A stretch of 64,000 bases of DNA from Corylus avellana (Eukaryota > Streptophyta > Magnoliopsida > Fagales > Betulaceae). The DNA is taken from contig NC_081550.1 of the NCBI RefSeq assembly GCF_901000735.1, positions 11,248,571 through 11,312,570 on the forward strand, in the 5' to 3' direction. The translations under genes and the position numbers were made by a program. Shown here in pieces: positions 11,700 through 24,292 of the stretch. Position 1 is the stretch's first letter, and each line of letters starts with the position of its first letter. The notes beneath the pieces are model-generated. The model was not told the origin of the DNA and made no database searches. It saw nothing but the letters and a program-made list of their open reading frames with translations.

Positions 11700-14435
11700 A
11701 TTCCACATGATTTTATACTTTCTTTACCAGTAAACCTTTAGTCATGGGATCCGCAATCATTAATTCAATACTTATATGCTCAATAGACACTTCATTTCAC
11801 TTAATGTTCTCTTTGAGATACTTTATGTCGATATAAATACTTCTGCTTCTACTCAGTTTAATCTTAGAAAAGATAACTGTAGTAAAATTAACTCAGAAGA
11901 TCTTTATGGGTCTAACTACAAAATCGACAATCTTGAAACCTTTAACAAAAATGTCTCAACCATAATGCTTGTGTAATTAATTCACAGCATGTAATGACTT
12001 TTGCTTTCATGGTAGATGTAGCAACTGTAGTCTGCTTACTGCATATTCAGTACATATATACTGAAGTTGATTCTCTACTATCTACACATTTAGCAAAAAT
12101 CAAACCTGAATAAACACCACCAAATGGTAAGTGTATTTTTAGGTTAAACTGTAGTTCTTGGTTCATTGCATATTCCACATGACTTTATCGACCCAATAGT
12201 CCAACTGCTATTCAATGTCAGGTCTAATGTAGATCTGTGCATACATATGGAATATTTTTTATTTGCCTTTGTTTAAATACATTCTGGGACATTATCCCCT
12301 TTAATAATAGGTGCTACTGAAGATTCATAGTTCTTCATTCTGAATCTCTACCAAAACTTTAATGGGAGGAACTTTATGTAGCAAACCTAAATTAGTGCTT
12401 GCAAGCAAAATATTATCTATATATAGGACTAAAAGAAATGTAATTTTACTCCCACTGACTTTAAGGTATATTCAATGATTAACAAGGTTCTCAATAAAAC
12501 TATGTGAGACAATAACCTTGTAAAATATTATATACCATTAGTGAGAGACATATCTTAGTCCATTAATAGATATCCTTAATTTGTAAGCTTTCTGACTGTT
12601 ATTAATAAAACCCCTTATGTTGTCTTATGTACACCTCCTCTTTAAGATCCTTATTCAGGAAAATTATTTTTTACATCCTTTTGATATAGCTCTAAACCAA
12701 AATGAGCTACTCATACCATGATAATAAATGCCTTCCTTTTAAGTAAGATCATTGGCTACAAGTCTAGCTTTACATCGTTCAACATTACCTGAAAGCATCC
12801 TTTTAGGTTTTGTAAACCCATTTGCAGCCTATGGCTACAACTCCCTTTGGTAAGTCAATAAGATTGCAGACTTGAATTTTAGCCAATGATTTCATCTCCT
12901 CCTTCATGGCATTGAAAAACAATGAGAAGTTATCTCCATCCAAAATGATGTGAAAACAATTTTTGGATTGTCCTTAGGTCCGACATAAAATCAGACTCCT
13001 GGATGTATACAACATAATCACTAGGGATTGTTGGTCACCTTATTCTAGAGAATCTTCTTAATCCTACTTCATGTACTTTTGACAAAGTCTGAGTAGGTTC
13101 ATTCTGAACTTGTTCCTTATGAGTTGACTGTTCTGAAACCGATTGTGGTTCAAGATAATCAAATTGATTTTCCTTAAGCACAATCAAACACCCTTCATGT
13201 GAAGGAGCACCAGTCAACTCTTGTGCTTCCTCTAATTCAATCCCTTGAGGATAAGCACTCCCACTAAGTTCAGCGTCCACTAGAAATTTTGAATATCTAG
13301 ACTCAACAATTCTATGACTAAATGAAGAACAGTAAAGCCTAAACCCCTTGGAGTTTACTGTATAACCTATAAAATTTTGCTAGTTGTCCTTGAATCTAAT
13401 TACCTTAGGTGTGGATTACAAATCCTCACTATAGCAGGACAACCACATATGTGTAAACAATTTGAACTTGGTTCCATTCATTCCTTAATTTAGGTGTCTT
13501 ATGGACAACCCTAAATGGAACCCAGTTAAATGTATACACAACGGTTTTCAAGGCTTCACTCCATTAGGAGAATAGAATGTCCCATTTTCATGTACCTACC
13601 ATAATATTATCTGCCTCTATCAGATCTTACGATCTTGACTTCCTTTTGTTCTGTTTCTCTACTTCTACCTTATAGGTACTGAAAGCATTTAATGCCCAAA
13701 CCTTATGATTTAGAAGATAGAGATACATAAACCTTATATAATTATTACCGAAAGAGATAAGATATCTCTAACCATTTAGGCAAGAAGTATGGAAAAGGTC
13801 TACACTTGTAGATGATCTCAAGAATCTCAAAAACCCTTTTGTTGGCATATTTAGTGGTATAGTTGGTCTGCTTTTCCTTAATGCAGTCCACATAAATACC
13901 AAAAATAGTAAATTTCAAGGGTCGTAAAAACTCTATCATTTATCGACATTTTATTCTTTATAGAGATATATTCCAATCTCCAATGCCATAACATAGAGGA
14001 TTTTCTCATTCATAAGACTCTGCTTTATGTCAACATTTATATGCATGGATTAATTTTTCAAAAATTGGGATCTAGATCAATTAATATTCCACTCAAAAAT
14101 TTTAATAAAGTTCAAATTTGATTTTAACAAACTAAAATAGAAATTTATAAAAGAATTGTGGAATATATAAAACCATTATTAGGTCAAAATGACATAACTG
14201 AATTTTTTTAAAAATTAATCTATAGATCCCAACAAATATTATTAGAAAACCCTGCATTATGTTGACAACGTGGACCGCTAAACCAAATTCAATCCACACA
14301 GTATTTAGGAGAGCCAATAAAAGAGATTCATGACACAGTAGATGTATGAGATTACCTTTATTTCAAGTCATTTATGATACTTTATGCAATCATTCTTTAT
14401 ATGCCCATAATTTTCCTTAGTGTAAAAGAAACAAG
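11700..14435 (-). pseudogene. Decayed gag-pol of copia B
   Basis: Minus-strand conceptual translation gives fragments in copia order. The zinc knuckle is near 14365-14430 (CFFYTKENYGHIKNDC, second Cys replaced by Tyr). The pre-integrase part lies near 13800-13880 (DCIKEKQTN), and the integrase core near 13590-13680 (a VRSDRGGEY-like remnant with a stop). A linker ending in LRRFSRIR sits at 13035-13280. The reverse transcriptase active site near 12383-12440 reads LYIDNILLAS, so the second catalytic Asp is Asn. The RNase H end near 11725-11770 reads ELMIADPMTKGL. Frames are broken by many stops and shifts, so no functional polyprotein is possible. Confidence 0.8.
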
Positions 14436-16038
14436 TATCTTAATTGCCATAACACTTTGTTGGCACCTTGTTCTCATTCATCAACTATTGGACATGATTG
14501 CCTATCAAGGTCTTTTCTGTAACATGAGTAACTCATGTCTTAATCTCTCATCTTCTTGAACACACATGATCAAAAGTTTCTTTATTGATCAGTTATCTTT
14601 ATATGTGCCACAAGATATTTGGAAAAATACCAAATTTAGATGAGAGAATTTAAAATAAAAATGACTCAAAACTCAACCTTTAGGGACTTTATAATGAGCT
14701 GTTATGTCCTTCATTTCCATAATGTGCTCAGGCACATTTGAAACTGTAAAAGGTTTTACTTTAAAGCTTTTCTATTAGGGTGTAGGCCAAAGCCTTATTG
14801 GAACTCACTAAATATTCCTCAATAACCTTTCTTTGGCCCTAAAACATTAAGGAATAATACCATAATGCTTTCCTTGATATGAGATTTTATGAACATTGAA
14901 ACTTAAGCGATTTAAATCACTACAATCGTTCATGTTTAACAATCTCATGTGGCGTACTTGATTTCGTCCATACGAAGCGCCAATTCAGTCTCCAAATACC
15001 CCAAAGTGAAAAGCACATTTTCTTTTCAGTCAGGAAAAATTACCACTAGGAATTATTGGAACATAAAATACTAATAATTAAAGTAGTAGGAATACATCCA
15101 ATAACCAAGAAAAATAATATACTTTAATGCTATGAAATAACCTTATTTAAATTAACCAATGTTAATTTAATAGTAAATTTCAACCTACCTGTGGGCAAAC
15201 GTGCATCACACATGAAATTTACTCTTTATTAATAAGACCAATAAATTTAGCATTAATAAATAAAATTTTCCGTACCTGTGGGCCTAAGAGAAATTTTATT
15301 TTCAATGTTAAATTTACTATCTTATTCTAATTAAGTCATAAAAATAAAAATGTCCCTGTGGGGATAGGCAAATTAAATTTATGAATTAATTACGACACGA
15401 TGTTAATTTTCTTTATGAAGTTCATATATATAATCTTGATGCAATTATCATTATAAAATCGGGATACTGTGGCTCTCCCAAAATTATTATGACAATTACG
15501 ACTTCATTAACATCGAATTTATTTAAATTAACTAATGTTAATTTAATAGTAAATTTCAACCTACCTGTGGGCAAATGTTGCATCACACAAGAAATTTAAT
15601 TTTTATTAATAGGACTAATAAATTTAACATTAATAAATAAAATTCTCCGTATCTGTGGGCCTAAGAGAAATTTTATTTTTAAAGTTAAATTTATTATCTT
15701 ATTCTAATTAAGTCATAAAAATAATAACGTCACTGTGGGGATTAGTAATTAAATTTATGAATTAATTACAACATGATATTAATTTTCCTTATGAAGTTCA
15801 CATATATGATCTTGGTACAGTTATCATCATAAAATCGGGATACTGTGGCTCTCCCAAAATTATTATGATAATCTCGACTTCATTAACATCAATAACTGTA
15901 TAGATGGCAAAATAAAGTTCCAAAGAATAAAAGACAAAACCAACATGTCAGTGGGTAAACAGTATTTTTCTAAAGTACAACCGGATAGTGTCCCAGGTAA
16001 GTGAGGGGGCGCTCAACGGCATACTTAAGTCTCAAGAC
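14356..16038. repeat. 1.68 kb duplicated block, left copy, ends at the gap
   Basis: Nearly identical to 16139-17820 over the first 1.1 kb and more divergent afterwards. The block starts with CTTTATTTCAAGTCATTTAT and is still aligned when it runs into the N gap. It covers the zinc-knuckle end of gag and part of the long leader of copia B. Confidence 0.9.
15145..15890. repeat. Two-unit tandem repeat of about 372 bp in the copia B leader
   Basis: Units begin near 15145 and 15519 at TTATTTAAATTAACYAATG. Each contains CCTACCTGTGGGCAAA, GTGGGCCTAAGAGAAATT and a CGGGATACTGTGGCTCTCCC block. The same pair occurs at 16926-17670. Left units resemble left units and right units resemble right units, so the tandem repeat is older than the 1.68 kb duplication. 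Confidence 0.85.
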
Positions 16039-16138
16039 NNNNNNNNNNNNNNNNNNNNNNNNNNNNNNNNNNNNNNNNNNNNNNNNNNNNNNNNNNNNNN
16101 NNNNNNNNNNNNNNNNNNNNNNNNNNNNNNNNNNNNNN
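16039..16138. other. Assembly gap (100 N)
   Basis: Exactly 100 N, the conventional placeholder for a gap of unknown size. The left copy of the 1.68 kb block ends here and the right copy begins at the next base. Confidence 0.99.
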
Positions 16139-17820
16139 CTTTATTTCAAGTCATTTATGATACTTTATGCAATCATTCTTTATATGCCCATAATTTTCCT
16201 TAGTGTAAGAGAAACAAGTATCTTAATTGCCATAACACTTTGTTGGCACCTTGTTCTCATTCATCAACTATTGGACATGATTGCCTATCAAGGTCTTTTC
16301 TGTAACATGAGTAACTCATGTCTTAATCTCTCATCTTCTTGAACACACATGATCAAAAGTTTCTTTATTGATCAGTTATCTTTATATGTGCCACAAGATA
16401 TTTGGAAAAATACCAAATTTAGATGAGAGAATTTAAAATAAAAATGACTCAAAACTCAACCTTTAGGGACTTTATAATGAGCTGTTATGTCCTTCATTTC
16501 CATAATGTGCTCAGGCACATTTGAAACTGTAAAAGGTTTTACTTTAAAGCTTTTCTATTAGGGTGTAGGCCAAAGCCTTATTGGAACTCACTAAATATTC
16601 CTCAATAACCTTTCTTTGGCCCTAAAACATTAAGGAATAATACCATAATGCTTTCCTTGATATGAGATTTTATGAACATTGAAACTTAAGCGATTTAAAT
16701 CACTACAATCGTTCATGTTTAACAATCTCATGTGGCGTACTTGATTTCGTCCATACGAAGCGCCAATTCAGTCTCCAAATACCCCAAAGTGAAAAGCACA
16801 TTTTCTTTTCAGTCAGGAAAAATTACCACTAGGAATTATTGGAACATAAAATACTAATAATTAAAGTAGTAGGAATACATCCAATAACCAAGAAAAATAA
16901 TATACTTTAATGCTATGAAATAACCTTATTTAAATTAACCAATGTTAATTTAATAGTAAATTTCAACCTACCTGTGGGCAAACGTGCATCACACATGAAA
17001 TTTACTCTTTATTAATAAGACCAATAAATTTAGCATTAATAAATAAAATTTTCCGTACCTGTGGGCCTAAGAGAAATTTTATTTTTAATGTTAAATTTAC
17101 TATCTTATTCTAATTAACTCATAAAAATAAAAACGTCCCTGTGGGGATTAGCAAATTAAATTTATGAATTAATTACAACACGATGTTAATTTTCTTTATG
17201 AAGTTCATATATATAATCTTGATGCAATTATCATTATAAAATCGGGATGCTGTGGCTCTCCCAAAAATTATTATGACAATTACGACTTCATTAACATCGA
17301 ATTTATTTAAATTAACCAATACTAATTTAATAGTAAATTTCAACCTACCTGTGGGCAAAGGTTGCATCATGCATGAAATTTACTCTTTAATAGGACTAAT
17401 AAATTTAACATTAATAAATAAAATTCTCCGTACCTATGGGTCTAAAAGAAATTTTATTTTTAAAGTTAAATTTATTATCTTATTTTAATTAAGTCATAAA
17501 AATAATAACGTCCTTGTGGGGATTAGTAACTAAATTTATGAATTAATTACAACAGGATGTTAATTTTCTTTATGAAGTTCACATATATGATCTTGATGTA
17601 ATTATTATTATAAAATCGGGATGCTGTGGCTCTCCCAAAATTATTATGATAATCACGACTTCATTAACATCCAATAACTGTATAGATGTCAAAACTAAAG
17701 TTCCCAAGAATAAAAAACAAAACCAACATGTCAGTGGATAAACAGTATTTTTCCAAAGTACAACCGAACAGTGTCCCAGGTAAGTGAGGGGGCACACAAC
17801 GGCACACTTAAGTCCCAAAA
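16139..17820. repeat. 1.68 kb duplicated block, right copy
   Basis: It begins at the first base after the gap and repeats 14356-16038, including the zinc-knuckle remnant and the two 372-bp units. It continues beyond 17820 into unique leader sequence, whereas the left copy stops at the gap. Confidence 0.9.
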
Positions 17821-19050
17821 CTTGCCTTGCCAGAGCTTTCCGATTGCAATTTTGGATAGTACCATAAACATTCACCAACACATGAGGCTTAGTTAATTAT
17901 TCTCACGTCCAGGCATCAAACAATTTATATTTAAACAATTAAAAGAATAAATATATCCTTGAGTTCATGTATTAAAGAAACAATAATTTAATACTAAACA
18001 ATATAAATCATAAGATAAATAAAAATGTAACATTAAAGCATCATAAACTGAATAGCCTAATGGCCTTGAAGTGATCTTGGGCCATTTATTCCTCAAGAAT
18101 CCAAGTTCTAAACCCACCTGTGCCCCATTTTTTTTTTTTTTTTAATCCGGATGGGCCAACTACTTTAAACCAGGTTGGGCTGCTTCTTTACTCCGGATAC
18201 GGGCCCAGAATTGGGTTACTGGATCGGGTTAGCCCAAATTCAATATATTTTTTTTTTTATCATACCAAAACGGGTTGAAACCCTACCCGAATAATAAGAC
18301 CCGGAAAACTTAACACCCAACCCGGAAAGCTAGCCCCTTGCGCCGCTGCCTCTTCCCCTTCCCCATTCTCCGGTCATCGGCGCCGGTTCCTTAATGCGCC
18401 AGCCAAAACGGCAGGCACCGCTTGTGGGGCTGTCGGCCGTTATTTTTTTTTTTTTGCGGGTAGCCCGGTGAAATGGCCACCGTTTCGGCCAGAAATCGGC
18501 AGCCCGTGTGAGCGCCGTTTCTGCCCATCACAGGCGGCCCCTTATGGGGCTTCCTCCGTCAGCAGCTCACCTTATGCGGCCAATGCCGCTGCTGTGGGAG
18601 GGGGGATACCGGTGCTGCAGGTAGGTGAAAACCGATGCTGCAAATGGGGAAAGATCGACACTGTAGGTGGGGAAAACCGGTGCTGCAAGTGGTCTCCTTC
18701 CTTTATGCAGCGAAACGCCGCTTGTGGAGGCTAGGGCAGTGGGTCACGGTGGCCAGGTAGTGGTGGTGGGTGGAGCTAGAACCAGATCTTGGTAAGGGTT
18801 CTCGTACAAGGACAAAAAGGCCAATATGGTCAAAACCTCTCCAAAGATGCCCAAAAATTGTTAGTTTTAATCATAAATAGAGAACAATACGTGCAACACC
18901 AAGTCAGAAATAAAACACTCACATCAATAAGGTTGCATGCCTTGTTCCAATCAAATTATCAACAATAGAAATATATAAAACTAAACAATATTCACAAATG
19001 GAGCATAACAAACAACACAACTTAATGCTGAGCATATATGGCACAGAGAT
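17821..19050 (-). other. 5' leader of copia B, GC-rich in the middle
   Basis: No coding domain. The stretch 18290-18780 is unusually GC-rich for the window and carries repeated GGTGCTGCAAGTGG/GATGCTGCAAATGG-like phrases near 18610-18700. It lies between the primer site and the gag remnant, so it is interpreted as untranslated leader or degraded gag. The 88-codon + strand frame at 18468 is treated as chance. Confidence 0.5.
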
Positions 19051-19063
19051 GGCTTTGATACCA
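19051..19063 (-). other. Primer-binding site of copia B (initiator tRNA-Met type)
   Basis: Minus strand TGGTATCAAAGCC begins two bases inside the 5' LTR boundary. It resembles the TGGTATCAGAGC primer site used by many plant copia elements, with one difference in the first twelve bases. Confidence 0.85.
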
Positions 19064-19065
19064 CA

Positions 19066-19606
19066 TGTAAGAATTCAAATATATATTAAATCTAATTGAC
19101 AATAAAATTAGCAGCGGAATGAATAATTATATAAATACCTCTAGCCATGCTTTGCTCAAGCAATTGAAGAACAGTTCCACAGAAACAAATCTGAAAAAAA
19201 AAAATATTGAGAGGTTCTTCTGACCTATGCCTACCAGTGAGTGCCAATTGATGGAATACACAGGCCTTATTTATAGGTAGGTCAGGGGACCCTCAATTAG
19301 AGCTGTTACCTTAATTATTCCTCCCATCAAGGAATAAAAATCAAATCAATACAGCTAATTGATTCCACAAAATAAAATCAGTAATAAAATCAAATACTTG
19401 TTCCACAAGAATTAAATCAGTAATTTAATTCAGAATATTTGATTGAAATCAAATACTTGTTCCACAAGAATTAAATCAGTAATTTAATTCAGAATATTTG
19501 ATTTACACAATAAGCTTTAATTGGAATAAATTATTGAACACCGTAATTTTATAATTACAATAATATATGTGACATAAGGGACATACTTTAAATGAAATTT
19601 CTTACA
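19066..19606 (-). repeat. 5' LTR of copia B
   Basis: 541 bp, partner of 10773-11318. It ends at CTTACA against the TAATA target duplication. It contains three near-identical ATCAAATACTTGTTCCAC-type short repeats (about 19388-19460) that also occur in the partner. Confidence 0.88.
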
Positions 19607-19611
19607 TAATA

Positions 19612-20413
19612 TACATTTCAATTATTAAAATGAAAAAAAAAAATTGAAGTTATGATAGTGCTCCTTGATTGAATTAAAGCTTATGCAAAATTTTATAATT
19701 ACATGAATTTTATATATGATAAGCGGTGGCTTCTATTGATTCATCTATTTCAAAGAAGAAATAGTATCTAGTATTTATGTTAGCTATGACATGCTAGATT
19801 AGCATAAACACTTTAAGTTATTTGGTAATTCCTCATATATATCATTCAGCTTTCAAATTTCTCTAACATGATGATTCAGAATAAAATATATGTGACTATT
19901 GAGGTTCATTTGATATATGATAAATTTATCATATCATAAGAATGATATCATTGGCATGTTTATTAAAATGAGCCAATAATAGTTGATTATTATTTGGTTG
20001 AATTTGATACTTTGCATATTTATTGGGGCTTTAGTTAAAAAGATTTTATTTTTAAAATCTTGATAGAACTTGAAATATACAATCCCTATATATATAATAT
20101 ATAAGGATCATGTTGAAAAATCACAAGTGATGATTAATATTTAAAAAAAATAGCTTTAGAACTGTCAATTGACAGAAAAGAAAGAAGAGAAAATGACATA
20201 TCATACTTGGAGAAAGATGAGCTCATAGAAGTCATTTCTTAAAGCATTTGTGTGCTATTATTAAAAAAAAAAAAAAAAAAATTATTTTCTTGTGACTTTT
20301 TGGTTTATTCCATTAATATTTAACTTGATAGATTTATACATATAAATCTTGGCTACATCAAGAGAATGAAGAGAAATTAGAATACTGGAATAAATTATGA
20401 ATGATATGATTGT
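19612..20413 (+). other. Internal region of copia A, gag side, decayed
   Basis: AT-rich, with no recognisable gag or protease motif, an A-run at 20262-20280 and no long frame. It is assigned to copia A only because it lies between its insertion junction with B and its pol remnant. Confidence 0.45.
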
Positions 20414-22330
20414 CAATTTTAGGCTATCTACCAAAGTGTGGGGGGAAGCTATTATTTTTTTTGTCACATTCATAAGCATTGTTTGGAATACCTCGAAGTG
20501 TGGGGGTATTTGGCAAATGTTATGTTACTCAAACCTGACATGAGGAAACTTGGTTTTAAAACCTATGATTGTGATTTTATTGGTTTTGCATATAATAATT
20601 CATGCTATAGATTCCTTATTATCAAGAGTGATATTTTAGATTACAATAATATTATTGAATCTAAAAAATGTTATTATCTTTGAGCATGTGTTCCTTTGAA
20701 AAATAAGGAAAAAATATTTCATGATTTTTTGGTGCTTCTAATAAAATTGTTGATGATGTGTAAGAATTGGAGAGAAGCAAGCGAGTTAGAACGAAAAGGA
20801 ATCTTGGTATGAATTTTATTGCTTATATTGTTGATGATGATCCAATATGTTATGGTGAAGCAATCAAATCTCTTTTTGATGCATTTTTTGGTTAGAAGCT
20901 ATAAATAATGAATTTGAATAAATTATGTCTAACCGTGATTTGGAACTCCTTGAGTTACCTTCTAAGAGCAAATCAATTCGTTATATATACGTGTTTAAGA
21001 AGAAGCTTAAACCGAATGATACAATGGATAAGTACATGGTAGACTTGGTAGCTAAAAGCTACAAGTAAATGCAAAATGTTGATTAATTGATACTTATTTT
21101 CCGGTTACTAAAATTGCATCTATTGGAATATTATTTGCAATTGCTTATATTTATAAACTTGTTGTACTTCAAATGGATGTCAAAGTTATTTTTCTAAATG
21201 ATGAAGAGATTTATATGGAGCAGCTCGAGGGACTAGTAATCCCTGGTCAAGAACATAAAGTGTGCAAACTAGTGAAATCCTTGTATGGATTAAAGCAAGC
21301 TTCTAAACAATGGCATGAAAAGTTTGACAAGGTGATGTTGTCTAATGCATATTTGATTAATGGTGCAAGTAAATATATGGCAAATTTTACAATAATGAAT
21401 ATGTCATTATTTATTTTTTAATATATTGATGACTTGCTTATTTTTAACTAACGCTGATGTTGTGCATACAGTTAAATTATTTCTTGTATCTAATTTTGAT
21501 ATGTAAGACATAGGTAAAGCTAATGTCAAATTGGATATTAAAGTTATTAGGGATAATGAATGCATTATTTTATCTCATACATATTATGTTGAAAAGATGC
21601 TTAAAATATTTGAGCACTTTTATTATCCACGTATGTCTACACCATATAATTCAAAAATACATTTGGTTAAAAATCATAGTGATGGTGTTTTTGGAAGAAA
21701 AATATGCACAAATCATTGGTAGTTTGATGTTTTGACAAACTGTATATGCCTTGGTATTACATATATTGTTAATAAATTGAGTAGATATACTCATAATCAT
21801 GGTATTGAGCCATTGTGATACGATCTCTAAATTGTTGAGATTCTCAAAGGGCACAATTAATTTCAGTTTATCTTATTGTGATTATCCTGCAATATTGAAA
21901 GGAATGCAACTGTATTATTGATTCAGATGAGCAAAGCCTACTAATGGCTATTATGTGTTTACTCTGGCTGGAAGAGCTATCTCTTGAAAGTCCTCAAAAA
22001 GACTTGCATAGCAAGGTTTACTATGAAGTCAAAGTTAATTGCCTTGGAGAAGGCATGAACTGAAGATGAATGGCTAAAGAACCTATTGGTTAATTTATTT
22101 AATTTGCCTTTATATGCTAACATAGCTGGATCTATGTGTTTATTGTGATTGTCAGGCTACCAAAGCTTGAGTAAGGAATCTATAATGAGAAAGTGTACAA
22201 TATTGTGAGGCAGCTTATTAAGACCGGTATATGTCCATGGACTTTGTGAGGTCATAAAAGAATTCTGCAGATTCTTTGACCATGCCACTAGCAAGAAGGC
22301 TAGTGAGAGAAGCATCGAGGGGGATATGAC
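20414..22330 (+). pseudogene. Decayed integrase-RT-RNase H of copia A
   Basis: Fragments on the + strand follow copia order. The integrase C-terminal part lies at 20438-20683 (YLEVWGYLANVMLLKPDMRK, then FLIIKSDI). The reverse transcriptase is at 21173-21320 (MDVKVIFLNDEEIYMEQ, VKSLYGLKQASKQW). A later RT piece lies at 21523-21720 (IIL-SHTYYVEKML, YPRMSTPYN), and the RNase H tail near 22180-22330 has an NSADSLTMPLARRLV-like phrase. Many stops and frameshifts interrupt it; the YVDD box near 21420 has lost its frame. Nothing functional remains. Confidence 0.8.
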
Positions 22331-22510
22331 TGATACCCAAATCATGACACTGTGATTGATACCCAACCTCTATGATTGGAGATCTCATGAATGAGGTTTA
22401 ATAGGAAACGAAGTCATAAGTGAAATGAGGTATGGTACTGTCAATTTATGTTTATTAACTATCTTGTTGAAAAGATTAGTGATGAGTCCATCCCTATGGT
22501 GTAAGATAGT

Positions 22511-22873
22511 ACAAGATGCAGAGTGATTAAGGATGAACTTAAAGCTCTTAATAGATCCATAGTCCCTACCTGTTGGGATGTGGTGTTCCTTGCACACACT
22601 CTTGATGGATACCACCTATATGAGTGTGGAGGTGCTATCTCCTATGAGACTTGGGTAGGTCTCTAGAGCGCTCATGAAAGCCATTTTATGGTGTAATAAC
22701 AAAAGATGCAGAGTGAGTAAGGATGAGTTTAAAACTCTTAATGGGTTCATAGGCCCTCCTTGTTGAGATGAGATGTTCTCTGCACACATTCTTGATGGAC
22801 GCCACCTCTGTGAGTTTGGAGGTGGTGCCGCCTCCTATGAGACTTTAGCAAGTCTTTAGAGCACTCATGAAGC
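22511..22873 (+). repeat. Two-copy tandem repeat of about 187 bp in the copia A 3' region
   Basis: Units at 22511-22673 and 22698-22873 share GATGCAGAGTGATTAAGGAT, CACACTCTTGATGGATACCA and CTCCTATGAGACTT, with scattered substitutions. They lie between the RNase H end and the 3' LTR. Confidence 0.75.
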
Positions 22874-23144
22874 CCAGAGGCGCATGGCCTGTATAAGGCG
22901 CCAACCCGCTATAGAACAACCCAATTTTCTTGATTTGATTTTATTTGATTTTTTTTTTTTTTTGGAGAAAGTTATGTGGATGATAAGTTTAATTAAATTG
23001 TGGATTTGGTTAAAAGAGTTTAACTCTACCATAATTCATTAAGTTCCTACTTATTTATCTTAGGTGCGGTTAAAACGTTCGGGTACCACATCGATGCATG
23101 CTTTCAATCTCTTTCTAGTTTAATGTTTGTAACATGTGAGGGAT

Positions 23145-23791
23145 TGTTGTAGTATATGTGTTACAAACATTATTTTTTAGTTGTTTTGTTATTAAAACTT
23201 TGCAAAACCATTATTATTTTTTAACCGTTTAAATCATTAAAGTTTTATTTACAAAGGTTTTAATTCTTTTATTATTGACTATTTCATATGTTGAAGACCA
23301 AGTCTTCAAAGTACTGTCATAAGCTTATATATATGTATGTTGAGCTCTAATAAGGAGATATAGGAAAAATCACCTACTTTTCTTTCCAATACGTGTAGTG
23401 TTGTAAAACACTTGTTTCTTAGCATAAAGCCATATGCTATATTATTGGTTTTTTTTTTTACAAAGAATATTCTAAAGTCCTTCATCCACTTTGACAATTG
23501 AGTTGTTCTATTACTCTTCGTTATTGGAAATGCGTCCTTAACGAAGGTGGACGTTATAGTCTAATCCTGGGAGGTTGCGTGTTAAAGGATCCGATCGCAC
23601 CGAATTATACACTCTGGGAGGCACGAATCAACCTTTAAGGACAACGCTCTTGCGTGATTCTATAGCATTGTGAGATCATTCCATACTTTACTTTTCATCT
23701 CTTGTACTTTATTTATTTTATTGTTAATTTTTATATTGTAATTATTTTATATCAATGAAAATTTGTGCACCATCCAAAATTATTTCCAACA
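23145..23791 (+). repeat. 3' LTR of copia A
   Basis: 647 bp starting TGTTGTAGTATATG and ending TTTCCAACA, followed by the TCTGC target duplication. It lacks about 130 bp present in the 5' LTR and has instead a short TATTTCATATGTTGAAGACC segment. Confidence 0.85.
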
Positions 23792-23969
23792 TCTGCTTCT
23801 CTTCTCCTTTCTTTTTCTTCTTCTGCTGCCGTGCAAAGAGATTGAGAGAGAAGAAGGAGATTGAGAGAGGGAAAGAAGATCTAGAATTAAAAGAAAAGAA
23901 GACCTGGAAAGAATAAATAATAAAAGAGGGAAAGAAGAGGAAAAAAGTTGAATGTCCCCCTTTTTTTTT

Positions 23970-24255
23970 TAGTGACGTGTCAGCATTTTACCACGTCAGA
24001 AATTAGCATGTCAGAAATTTTTAGTTCAAAAAAAAAAAAAGAAAAAATAGAGTAGAAAACATTTTTTTTTTTTAAAAAAAAAAAAATTCTATATTACTGC
24101 ATGGAGAATAATAAATCAAAGAAATTCAGATCGGAAGGCCAAGAGGTAGCAATAGAGTTATTTAATAAAGATCTGGAAAGATTTTGAGTCTCATTTTCAT
24201 TTGAAAATCCTTCCTAATAAAAAACAAAAATTAGATATATAATATAAATAAACCT

Positions 24256-24292
<37 letters not shown>

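Larger units (their letters stand above)
10773..19606 (-). mobile_element. Ty1/copia retrotransposon B, nested inside copia A
   Basis: The element runs leftward. LTRs are at 19066-19606 (5') and 10773-11318 (3'), each TG...CA in element orientation. The target duplication is TAATA (10768-10772 and 19607-19611). A primer site for initiator tRNA-Met lies beside the 5' LTR, and a purine tract AAGTGGGAAAA precedes the 3' LTR. The coding order on the minus strand is zinc knuckle, integrase, linker, reverse transcriptase, RNase H, which is the copia order, all decayed. The element contains a 100-N gap flanked by a 1.68 kb duplication, so the 8.8 kb length may be inflated. Confidence 0.88.
9290..23791 (+). 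mobile_element. Ty1/copia retrotransposon A, nested in the CACTA element
   Basis: Two direct LTRs (9290-10073 and 23145-23791) and a 5-bp target duplication TCTGC (9285-9289 and 23792-23796) define the element. Without the inserted copia B it is about 5.7 kb. A decayed copia polymerase lies at 20414-22330 on the + strand. The 5' LTR start reads TCTTGTAG where the 3' LTR has TGTTGTAG, so the canonical TG is mutated. A purine stretch (GTGAGGGA) precedes the 3' LTR. No convincing tRNA primer site was found after the 5' LTR. Confidence 0.85.

Noticed and set aside
15988..16342. Open frames across the 100-N gap
   Set aside because: The X residues are N; the frame only exists because the gap is read through.
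14356..17820. Repeated units considered as a CRISPR-like or satellite array
   Set aside because: Only four long diverged units, no spacers and no cas genes; they lie inside a plant copia leader.
18468..18734. 88-codon GC-rich + strand frame
   Set aside because: Antisense to the copia B leader, repeated CCKWGKI-like phrases from a short DNA repeat, no homology recognised.
9290..23791. First idea that 9.3-10.1 and 23.1-23.8 kb are a segmental duplication
   Set aside because: They are direct repeats with LTR ends, a 5-bp target duplication and a copia pol between them, so they are the LTRs of one element.
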